From contig JAEZVM010000208.1 in NCBI GenBank assembly GCA_023420795.1, forward strand, positions 1 through 10,188: DNA of 10,188 bases, read 5' to 3'. Origin of the DNA: Pseudomonadota bacterium. GTDB lineage: Bacteria; Pseudomonadota; Gammaproteobacteria; Burkholderiales; Burkholderiaceae_D. A program made the position numbers and the translations under genes. The notes beneath the pieces were generated by a model. It did no database searches, was not told the DNA's origin, and saw only the letters and a program-made list of their open reading frames with translations. Position 1 is the first letter of the stretch; each line of letters starts with the position of its first letter. This document shows, piece after piece, positions 1 through 6,175 of this stretch.

Positions 1-410
1 CGTCGGTCAAGCATGTGGCCGACATCATGAACGAGATCACGGCGGCCAGCCAGGAGCAGAGCGCGGGCATCGAACAGGTGAACCAGGCGATCACGCAGAT
101 GGACGAGATGACGCAACAGAACGCTGCTCTGGTCGAGCAGGCAGCTGCCGCTGCGCAGAGCATGCAGGAGCAGTCGCTGAAGCTGGCACAGGCAGTGGCT
201 ATCTTCAAGCTTGGCCATGACGCACAGGTATCGCAGTTGACGATTCCGCAAGGAGCGGCCCGGAGCACGTCACGAGAAGTGGCGATGACTTCGCCTGCGA
301 AGGCGCTTTCCGCAAAGGGCGCGGCAGCGGCAAAAGACAGAAGTCAGCCTGCTGCAAGGCCCAAGCCACAACTGCCTGCTGGTGGCGGTGATGACTGGGA
401 GGAGTTTTGA
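1..410 (+). CDS. Methyl-accepting chemotaxis protein, C-terminal part (5' end outside window)
   Basis: This is the distal end of a transmembrane chemoreceptor that would signal to CheA/CheW; the reading frame is open from base 3 and enters from upstream. The visible start (SVKHVADIMNEI, then SQEQSAGIEQVNQAI and MDEMTQQNAALVEQ) is the typical descending helix of the receptor signalling and methylation bundle. After the AIFKL segment that usually ends the bundle comes an Ala/Pro/Lys-rich tail of about 65 residues, probably flexible. The last residues are DDWEEF, which fits the xWxxF pentapeptide used by receptors to tether CheR and CheB. cheR and cheB lie downstream in this same window, which agrees with that reading. 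A GTG at 15 could be taken as a start, but it lies in the middle of the conserved helix. The ligand cannot be inferred because the sensor domain is missing. Confidence 0.93.
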   Translation, partial: SVKHVADIMNEITAASQEQSAGIEQVNQAITQMDEMTQQNAALVEQAAAAAQSMQEQSLKLAQAVAIFKLGHDAQVSQLTIPQGAARSTSREVAMTSPAKALSAKGAAAAKDRSQPAARPKPQLPAGGGDDWEEF

Positions 411-439
411 CGAAAAAGCGGAATGCTGATGTCTAAATG

Positions 440-482
440 AAAACAAAAAAGCGCGCCTTTCCGTGGCGCGCTTTTTTGTTTT
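440..482 (+). terminator. Rho-independent terminator, likely bidirectional
   Basis: An 18-base arm (440-457) is perfectly complementary to 465-482, with a 7-base loop (458-464). The inner stem is the GC-rich gcgcgcc/ggcgcgc pair, flanked by an A-rich run on the left and a T-rich run on the right. It therefore has the form of an intrinsic terminator on either strand. It lies about 30 bases after the stop codon of the upstream receptor gene and should separate that transcript from the next receptor gene. Confidence 0.93.
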
Positions 483-483
483 G

Positions 484-522
484 CCAATAAGGCTGATAAA
501 CGCACCTTATTCCCCTTATTGG
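484..522. repeat. Small nested inverted repeat in the spacer
   Basis: CCAATAAGG at 484-492 is the exact reverse complement of CCTTATTGG at 514-522. A second CCTTATT at 505-511 can also pair with the AATAAGG at 486-492, so two alternative hairpins share one arm. A third short pairing, CCCC 512-515 with GGGG 521-524, is also possible. It sits between the terminator and the sigma-28 promoter. It could be a protein-binding site or nothing; no known operator was recognised. Confidence 0.35.
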
Positions 523-594
523 GGGTGGGGACAACGGTCGATAATCAACACTAGGGGCATAACAGGTATCGGCAAGGCGTGGCCTGCGGCCGAC

Positions 595-622
595 TCAAGT
601 TAAACGAACAATGTGCCGATAA
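595..622 (+). promoter_or_regulatory. Sigma-28 (FliA) type promoter for the second chemoreceptor
   Basis: TCAAGTTA (595-602) is followed after 12 bases by GCCGATAA (615-622). The second element is a perfect match to the flagellar sigma-28 -10 element, and the first resembles its -35 element (TAAAGTTT or TCAAG-type). The spacing is one base longer than the classical 11. Transcription would begin near 630 and leave a leader of roughly 65 bases before the ATG at 696. Late-class expression under FliA is normal for chemoreceptor genes. Confidence 0.75.
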
Positions 623-695
623 AAAATATGGTTGGATCGCAGCATGCCCGCACATGGTCGCGGACAGTTCCAGGCCGGATTCTTGGAGGCGCGGG

Positions 696-2264
696 ATGGG
701 GATGATGAATCGGAAGCCGTTTCGGCGCTTGATGGCAGCTGTGGCAGCGATAGGGGCCGGAGTCGTAGTTGCCGCACTTCTCGGCTGGACCGCCGGTAGT
801 CTCATCGGGCCGGTCCTGCTTGCGGCAATTGCCTGCGCCATTGCCGTTCCGGTGGCCATGTTCGCCGGGCGCGACGGAAGCGCCAGCGTCGAACAGTTCG
901 TGAAGCAGATGGGAGAAGAGGTCGATCGCATCATGATCGGCGCCGCCGAAACCTCCTACTTCGTCGATTCAATCAAGAAAAAAATGGATCGCGACCTGCA
1001 GACGACGGAAGAAATCGTCGGCAAGGCCGGACAGACCGCGCAGGCTACGGAACAGATCGCAGCCAATGCCGAACGCGCATCGTCGGTTGCCGCCGACGTG
1101 CGCAGCGAAAGCGTCGCGGGACGCGCCGAGGTCGATCAGGGCTTGCGACAAATCAGTGACGCACGACAGGATGCGCAGACCGCTTCCGAAATGATGGGCA
1201 AGCTGCAGGGGAAATCACGTCGTATTCAGGTCATCACCGAAGTTATCAACGAGATTGCCGCGCGTACCAACTTGCTGGCGTTGAATGCGGCGATCGAAGC
1301 CGCGCGAGCGGGCGAGCATGGACGGGGCTTTGCCGTTGTTGCGGGCGAGGTGCGGCAACTGGCGCAGCGAACCAAATCCGCTACCGACGATATCGGCGTG
1401 ATGGTGCGGGAGATCAATGAAGAGGCAGAGCGTGCCGCGGCCGGCATGACGGCTTTGACGGACAAGGTGATGGATGCTGCGCACAATGTCGAGCGCGTGC
1501 ATGGACTGCTGAACAACATCGAGCGGTCCGCCGGCGAATCCGAAAATGAAATCCGGCAGATTGCCGACGCATCGCGCCAGCATGTGGAAACCGCGCGCCT
1601 GATCGCCGACGCCATCCTGCGCATCCGAGACGGCATGCTGGTCACCGAGGAAGAGCTGCCGCGCGCCGCATCATCGGCAATGGAATTGTCCGAACGCGGA
1701 GAGCGCCTGTTCGACGCGTTGACGCACTCGAATGCGGAAACCTCGCATGATGCACTCCGCGCCGTCGCGGAGCAGGGCGCGAAAGAGGTGGGCAAGCTCT
1801 TCGAGGAAGCACTTGCAGCCGGAAGGATCGCCGAGGCGGCGCTGTTCGATCGCACCTACACGCCAATTCCGAATACCAATCCGCAAAAGCACACGACTGC
1901 CTTCGATGCGTTCTGCGATCGTGTGCTGCCGTCAATACAGGAAAGGTTGCTCGAGTCTATGCCTCAGATCGCTTTTGCCGGCGCGGTCGATAACAACGGC
2001 TATTTCCCGACGCATAACCGGAAGTACGCCAAGCCCTTGACCGGCGACTATGAGACCGATCTCGTGAACAATCGGACCAAGCGCATCTTCAACGATCGCA
2101 CTGGCGCGCGCTGCGGCGCGAATACCAAACCCTTCCTGCTGCAGACCTACAAGCGCGATACCGGTGAGGTGATGCATGACCTTTCTGTGCCGATTTACGT
2201 AAAGGGGCGGCACTGGGGTGGTTTTCGGGTGGGTTATCGGTCGGCCGCGCCTGCCGCGAAATGA
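696..2264 (+). CDS. Chemoreceptor with membrane hairpin and C-terminal cytoplasmic Cache/PAS-like domain
   Basis: A 522-residue chemoreceptor. The ATG at 696 is chosen because GGAGG (685-689) lies 6 bases upstream; earlier in-frame starts (GTG 579, ATG 654) either lie upstream of the promoter or lack a comparable site. ATGs at 702 and 705 are alternatives. Two hydrophobic helices (about residues 13-31 and 36-57) are joined by only about four residues, so there is no periplasmic sensor. A coiled-coil region follows, with the conserved signalling hairpin at about 182-228 (ARTNLLALNAAIEAARAGE, then GRGFAVVA and EVRQLAQRT). After it, about 383-514 form a compact domain with LFDRTYTPIP, GAVDNNGYFPTHN (429-441), the NRTKRIFNDRTG segment, MHDLSVPI (493 on) and HWGGFRVGY; Cys407 and Cys473 are present. 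I recognise this as a recurrent Cache/PAS-like module of proteobacterial receptors but not its ligand. There is no xWxxF tail (the end is APAAK). It is probably late-class, from its own sigma-28 promoter. Confidence 0.92.
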   Translation: MGMMNRKPFRRLMAAVAAIGAGVVVAALLGWTAGSLIGPVLLAAIACAIAVPVAMFAGRDGSASVEQFVKQMGEEVDRIMIGAAETSYFVDSIKKKMDRDLQTTEEIVGKAGQTAQATEQIAANAERASSVAADVRSESVAGRAEVDQGLRQISDARQDAQTASEMMGKLQGKSRRIQVITEVINEIAARTNLLALNAAIEAARAGEHGRGFAVVAGEVRQLAQRTKSATDDIGVMVREINEEAERAAAGMTALTDKVMDAAHNVERVHGLLNNIERSAGESENEIRQIADASRQHVETARLIADAILRIRDGMLVTEEELPRAASSAMELSERGERLFDALTHSNAETSHDALRAVAEQGAKEVGKLFEEALAAGRIAEAALFDRTYTPIPNTNPQKHTTAFDAFCDRVLPSIQERLLESMPQIAFAGAVDNNGYFPTHNRKYAKPLTGDYETDLVNNRTKRIFNDRTGARCGANTKPFLLQTYKRDTGEVMHDLSVPIYVKGRHWGGFRVGYRSAAPAAK

Positions 2265-2297
2265 TGCTGTGTTGTTAATTAATAGGAAACAGGCCTG

Positions 2298-3182
2298 GTG
2301 ACTTCCGCAAGACTGAACAAAGTGGAAACCTCGAAGGAGTTCGAATTCACTTCCCGTGACTTCGAGAGGGTGCGTGCGCTGATTTACCAGCGCGCCGGCA
2401 TCGCGCTCGCGGAGAGCAAGCAGGAGATGGTGTACAGCCGTCTGGCGCGCCGGCTGCGCGCAACCGGCATCCGGTCGTTCGAGGCGTATCTGGATTCGCT
2501 TGAGCGCGGGCAGCAGGACGAGGAATGGGAGGCATTCACCAATGCGCTGACCACCAATCTGACCTCGTTCTTCCGTGAGGCGCACCATTTTCCGATTCTT
2601 GCCGATCATGTCCGCAAGATTCAGGAGCCGATCAAGATCTGGTGCTCCGCCAGTTCGACCGGCGAAGAACCTTATTCGATTGCGATGACGCTGTGCGAGA
2701 CGTTCAACACACTGACCCCGCCGGCGCATATCATCGCAACCGACATCGATACCAATGTCCTGGCAACGGGTGAAAACGGCGTTTATCCGATGGATCGGGT
2801 GGAAAGGATGGCGCCGGAGCGCGTTAAACGCTTCTTCCTGAAAGGGAAGGGGCGGCATGAGGGCATGGTGCGGGTGCGGCCCGAACTGCGCCAGATGGTG
2901 ACATTCAAGCAACTTAATCTGTTGTCCGACCACTGGCCGATATCAGGTCCGTTCGACGCGATCTTCTGCCGCAACGTAATGATCTATTTTGACAAGCCGA
3001 CGCAGGGTAAAATCCTGACTCGCTTTGCTCCGTTGATGAAGCCGGATGCGTTGCTGTTTGCCGGACACTCCGAGAATTTTCTGTACGTATCCAATCTGTT
3101 CAGGCTGCGCGGCAAAACCGTGTACGAGCTTGACGCCAAAGCCGTGGTCAATGGAGCAACCTCGCGCCGGTTTGAGAAATAA
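2298..3182 (+). CDS. cheR: Chemotaxis protein methyltransferase CheR
   Basis: CheR transfers methyl groups from S-adenosylmethionine to glutamates of chemoreceptors during adaptation. The 294-residue length is close to the E. coli protein. An N-terminal helical domain (about 15-80) precedes TNLTSFFRE (86-94), which carries the conserved Arg region at the active site. The SAM-binding part shows IWCSASSTGEEPYSIAM (114-130), IIATDID (145-151) and FDAIFCRNVMIYFD (219-232), and ends near AGHSENF. The start is the GTG at 2298, preceded by TAGGAA 9 bases upstream; the frame is closed by a TAG at 2283, and the next Met is residue 44, inside the domain. It lies 33 bases after the receptor gene and 3 bases before cheD, so it is probably cotranscribed with both. 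Confidence 0.97.
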   Translation: MTSARLNKVETSKEFEFTSRDFERVRALIYQRAGIALAESKQEMVYSRLARRLRATGIRSFEAYLDSLERGQQDEEWEAFTNALTTNLTSFFREAHHFPILADHVRKIQEPIKIWCSASSTGEEPYSIAMTLCETFNTLTPPAHIIATDIDTNVLATGENGVYPMDRVERMAPERVKRFFLKGKGRHEGMVRVRPELRQMVTFKQLNLLSDHWPISGPFDAIFCRNVMIYFDKPTQGKILTRFAPLMKPDALLFAGHSENFLYVSNLFRLRGKTVYELDAKAVVNGATSRRFEK

Positions 3183-3185
3183 GCT

Positions 3186-3791
3186 ATGAGCTTTCCACTA
3201 GAAGAACATTTCGCGACCAATGTCTATTATGACCGGACATTCGATTGCGACGCGGCGAAGATACTTCCCGGCGAATACTATTACACCTGCAAGGACATGC
3301 TGATCGTGACCGTGCTCGGGTCCTGCGTTTCCGCATGCATTCGCGACCGCGTCACCGGCATCGGCGGGATGAACCATTTCATGCTGCCCGACGGCGGCGA
3401 TGCCGACAGCCCGGTCTCTGCTTCGATGCGCTACGGTACTTACGCGATGGAAGTGCTGATCAACGACCTACTGAAGGCCGGCGCGAGAAGGGAAAACCTG
3501 GAGGCGAAGGTGTTCGGCGGCGGCAATGTGCTGCGCGGCTTCATCGCGATCAATGTCGGGGAACGCAATGCGGCATTCGTCCGGCAATATCTGCGGGCCG
3601 AGAACATTCGCGTGGTGGCGGAAGACCTCAACGATATCTATCCGCGCAAGGTGTATTTTTTTCCGCGCACGGGCAAGGTGCTGGTCAAGAAACTGAGACA
3701 ACTCAATAACAATACGCTGGTCAATCGGGAGCAGGATTATGCGAACCGGCTCCAGACCGCTCCGGTGGCGGGCTCTGTCGAGCTGTTCTGA
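3186..3791 (+). CDS. cheD: Chemoreceptor glutamine deamidase CheD
   Basis: CheD hydrolyses particular receptor glutamines to glutamate, creating or adjusting methylation sites, and in some species also interacts with CheC. The protein has 201 residues. The core motif is VTVLGSCVSACIRD (41-54), with Cys47 as the expected nucleophile and His64 in GMNHFMLP as the expected base. Their separation of 17 residues equals that of the Thermotoga enzyme (Cys27, His44). KVFGGGNVL, later in the chain, is another family hallmark. There is an N-terminal extension of about 25 residues before the usual IGEY-like start (here LPGEYYY). The ATG is 3 bases after the cheR stop, so translational coupling is likely. 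Lying between cheR and cheB, it completes a set of three receptor-modifying enzymes. Confidence 0.96.
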   Translation: MSFPLEEHFATNVYYDRTFDCDAAKILPGEYYYTCKDMLIVTVLGSCVSACIRDRVTGIGGMNHFMLPDGGDADSPVSASMRYGTYAMEVLINDLLKAGARRENLEAKVFGGGNVLRGFIAINVGERNAAFVRQYLRAENIRVVAEDLNDIYPRKVYFFPRTGKVLVKKLRQLNNNTLVNREQDYANRLQTAPVAGSVELF

Positions 3792-3817
3792 TTGCCGGGG
3801 AAGCAGGGGAATAAGGT

Positions 3818-4891
3818 ATGAAAATCAAAGTGCTCATTGTTGACGACTCCGCGCTGATTCGCAGCGTGATGACGCAGATCGTCAATGAACAGCCCGACAT
3901 GGAGGTCGTCGGCACCGCGCCCGATCCGATCGTTGCGCGCGACCTGATCAAGCGCACCAATCCGGATGTGCTGACGCTGGATGTGGAAATGCCGCGGATG
4001 GACGGCCTTGATTTTCTCGAAAGACTGATGCGCCTGCGACCCATGCCCGTTGTCATGGTGTCGTCGCTTACCGAGCGTGGCAATGAAATCACCTTGCGCG
4101 CGCTGGAGCTCGGCGCGGTCGATTTCGTGACCAAACCGAAGCTGTCGATCCAGAGCGGCATGCATGAGTATTCGGACCTGATCGCCGACAAGATACGTGC
4201 GGCCTCGAAGGCGCGTGTCAGGGCGCGCACGGTGGCGGATGCCGCTCCGGTGCAGAGCGGGGAAGCGCTGCCGATGATTCGTAACCCGCTCACCAGTAGT
4301 GAAAAGCTGATCATCATCGGTGCCTCCACCGGAGGAACCGAGGCAATCAAGGATTTCCTGATGCAGATGCCGTCCGATTGCCCGGGCATTCTGATCACCC
4401 AACACATGCCGGAGGGGTTCACGCGCTCCTTCGCAAAACGGCTCGATGGCCTGTGCAAGATTACCGTTAGCGAAGCAGCTGGCGGCGAGCGGATTCTGCC
4501 CGGCCATGCCTACATCGCACCGGGCCACTCGCACCTGCTGCTTGCGCGCAGCGGGGCGAACTATGTGACACAGCTCGACCAGGGGCCGCCGGTCAACCGG
4601 CACCGGCCATCGGTGGATGTGCTGTTTGCTTCGGCCGCGCAGTGCGCGGGGAAAAATGCGGTAGGCGTGATCCTTACCGGGATGGGCAAGGACGGCGCTG
4701 CCGGCATGCTGCAAATGAAGAATGCAGGTGCCTACAACTTCGCTCAGGATGAGGCATCATGCGTCGTCTTCGGCATGCCGCGCGAAGCGATCGCGGTCGG
4801 CGCCGCTCATGAAGTGGGATCGCTGAATGCGTTGCCCAGGATGGTGCTGGAATACCTTGCCGCACACAGCAGCCGTGCATTGCGTGTCTGA
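3818..4891 (+). CDS. cheB: Protein-glutamate methylesterase/deamidase CheB (response regulator)
   Basis: CheB removes methyl groups from receptors and is activated by phosphotransfer from CheA. The protein has 357 residues. The receiver domain (1-about 108) has the acidic pair Asp9-Asp10, the phosphoacceptor Asp55 in LDVEMPRMDG and Lys106 in VTKP. A linker (about 110-160) leads to the esterase domain, with GASTGG (Ser170), TQHMPEGF (His196) and GMGKDGAAGM (Asp292). The Ser-His and His-Asp spacings (26 and 96 residues) equal those of the E. coli catalytic triad (164, 190, 286), so the enzyme should be active. The ATG at 3818 is preceded by AGGGGA (3805-3810), 7 bases away. It lies 26 bases after cheD, in the same presumed operon. 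Confidence 0.98.
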   Translation: MKIKVLIVDDSALIRSVMTQIVNEQPDMEVVGTAPDPIVARDLIKRTNPDVLTLDVEMPRMDGLDFLERLMRLRPMPVVMVSSLTERGNEITLRALELGAVDFVTKPKLSIQSGMHEYSDLIADKIRAASKARVRARTVADAAPVQSGEALPMIRNPLTSSEKLIIIGASTGGTEAIKDFLMQMPSDCPGILITQHMPEGFTRSFAKRLDGLCKITVSEAAGGERILPGHAYIAPGHSHLLLARSGANYVTQLDQGPPVNRHRPSVDVLFASAAQCAGKNAVGVILTGMGKDGAAGMLQMKNAGAYNFAQDEASCVVFGMPREAIAVGAAHEVGSLNALPRMVLEYLAAHSSRALRV

Positions 4892-4940
4892 TGTGGTGAT
4901 GGATTGCTTGGTTTTTGTTTGACGGTAACCGCCGTCGCTG

Positions 4941-5012
4941 TTGACACAGTGCATAATAGCGCTCGGATTATTTATACTTGGCCGTTCAAGCCGGATGTGG
5001 AACGGTCGATTG
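4941..5012 (+). promoter_or_regulatory. Possible promoter elements ahead of cheY
   Basis: The 157-base gap between cheB and cheY is by far the largest within the che genes. It holds TTGACA at 4941-4946, a perfect sigma-70 -35 hexamer, but the best -10 (GATTAT, 4966-4971) is 19 bases away. It also holds a weak sigma-28-like pair, TCAAGCCG (4986-4993) and GTCGATTG (5005-5012), with 11 bases between. Either could give cheY-cheZ its own transcript; neither is strong. Nothing else was recognised in the gap. Confidence 0.3.
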
Positions 5013-5048
5013 GCTCGATAACGCGTTAAAGGATTATTGGAGTAACTC

Positions 5049-5444
5049 ATGGCTGACCCAAAAACGAGATTCTTGGTTGTTGACGATTTTTCGACGATGC
5101 GTCGTATCGTTCGCAATCTGTTGAAAGAGTTGGGCTATGCAAACGTGGATGAAGCCGAAGACGGCGCCATGGCGCTTTCGAAACTCCGCAGCGAGCAGTT
5201 CGATTTCGTCATCACGGACTGGAATATGCCGGTCATGGACGGCTTGACGATGTTGCAGAACATTCGTGCCGACGCCGCGCTGTCCAAGTTGCCGGTGCTG
5301 ATGGTGACGGCAGAGGCCAAGAAGGAAAACATCATCGCCGCCGCGCAGGCCGGTGCAAATGGCTACGTGGTAAAGCCGTTCACTGCGGCGACGCTCGACG
5401 AGAAGCTCACCAAGATTTTCGAGAAGATCGCGTCGGGAGGCTGA
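5049..5444 (+). CDS. cheY: Chemotaxis response regulator CheY
   Basis: CheY is the single-domain receiver that, once phosphorylated by CheA, binds the flagellar switch protein FliM and changes the direction of rotation. All key residues fall at the same numbers as in E. coli CheY: Asp12-Asp13, phosphoacceptor Asp57 (TDWNMPVMDG), Thr87, Tyr106 and Lys109 (VVKPF). The length is 131 residues, against 129 in E. coli. The start ATG has GGAG at 5039-5042, 6 bases upstream. It follows the gap after cheB and is one base from cheZ, so cheY and cheZ are surely translated from one message. The full set of conserved residues and the adjacent phosphatase argue that this is the motor-binding CheY and not a phosphate-sink paralogue. 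Confidence 0.98.
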   Translation: MADPKTRFLVVDDFSTMRRIVRNLLKELGYANVDEAEDGAMALSKLRSEQFDFVITDWNMPVMDGLTMLQNIRADAALSKLPVLMVTAEAKKENIIAAAQAGANGYVVKPFTAATLDEKLTKIFEKIASGG

Positions 5445-5445
5445 G

Positions 5446-6114
5446 TTGGACAAGCTTCTCCATCAATCCGGGGCCGGCGCAAGCGCATCGCCGGCCGTGA
5501 GTCTTGCTGCGCAGGATGAAGTCCTGGCGCGCATCGGCCAGATGACGAGAAGCTTGCACGACAATCTGCGCGCGCTCGGTTTCGACAAGCTGATCGAAAA
5601 GGCCGCGCACGAGATGCCGACCGCCAGGGATCGCCTGAGCTATGTCGCGAAAATGACCGAGCAGGCTGCGCAACGCGTGCTCAACGCCACCGACGCGGCA
5701 ACCCCTCTGCAGGAAAAGATAGACGCGGGTGCGAACGAGCTTGCACAGAACTGGCAATCATTGCTGCAGTCTTCGTTCTCCGAGGAGCGCTATCGGAGCC
5801 TGGCGGAGAGCACGCTGACTTATCTTGAGCAGACGAGAAACGATGCCGGGATGACAAAGCAGCAACTGCTGACCATCATGATGGCGCAGGACTTTCAGGA
5901 CCTGACAGGGCAGGTCATCAAGAAGGTGACGGAACTCGCGCACGGAATCGAGCAGCAGCTTGTACAGTTGTTGCTTGACTATGCGCCACCTGAAGCGCGG
6001 CGCGATGTCGGTTCGGGTCTGTTGAACGGCCCTCAGATCAACCCCGAGGGAAATCCGGATGTGGTCGCCGGCCAGGAGCAGGTGGATGATCTGCTGGAAA
6101 GTCTTGGATTCTGA
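5446..6114 (+). CDS. cheZ: CheY-phosphate phosphatase CheZ
   Basis: CheZ speeds dephosphorylation of CheY-P and so ends the signal. The 222-residue protein is mostly helical. The catalytic segment MAQDFQDLTGQVIKKV (146-161) has Asp152 and Gln156, matching Asp143 and Gln147 of E. coli; Gln156 would position the attacking water. The C-terminal QEQVDDLLESLGF (210-222) is the conserved CheY-binding helix, reached through a Pro/Gly-rich linker (about 180-208). The start is taken as TTG 5446, one base after the cheY stop, because GGGAGG (5435-5440) is 5 bases upstream and the first residues resemble the family start poorly but plausibly; the next Met is residue 33. A TTG start may lower CheZ yield relative to CheY. 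Confidence 0.96.
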   Translation: MDKLLHQSGAGASASPAVSLAAQDEVLARIGQMTRSLHDNLRALGFDKLIEKAAHEMPTARDRLSYVAKMTEQAAQRVLNATDAATPLQEKIDAGANELAQNWQSLLQSSFSEERYRSLAESTLTYLEQTRNDAGMTKQQLLTIMMAQDFQDLTGQVIKKVTELAHGIEQQLVQLLLDYAPPEARRDVGSGLLNGPQINPEGNPDVVAGQEQVDDLLESLGF

Positions 6115-6175
6115 GGATCAGGCTCGCGTGGCCTCTGGCGATCGTTGCGCCGTTGAGTAGGTAATTTAGACAGTC

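Noticed and set aside
483..500. GCCAATAA (483-490) and GCTGATAA (493-500) as sigma-28 -10 elements
   Set aside because: Each is one base from consensus, but the expected -35 region falls in the terminator stem and matches poorly.
533..542. AACGGTCGAT shared with 5001-5010 ahead of cheY
   Set aside because: A single shared 10-base word between two spacers is expected by chance in a window of this size.
1932..2933. 333-residue minus-strand open frame across the receptor-cheR junction
   Set aside because: Antisense to two confirmed genes and the spacer between them; no start site, domain or codon evidence supports it.
3737..4714. 325-residue minus-strand open frame opposite cheB
   Set aside because: Antisense shadow of cheB, whose catalytic residues are all conserved in the forward frame.
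4921..4936. GACGG/CCGTC hairpin after cheB as a terminator
   Set aside because: Only five pairs and no T run follows.
6115..6175. Promoter in the cheZ to EAL-HDOD spacer (GCCGTTGA at 6149-6156)
   Set aside because: No matching -35 element at the right distance; read-through from cheZ is simpler.
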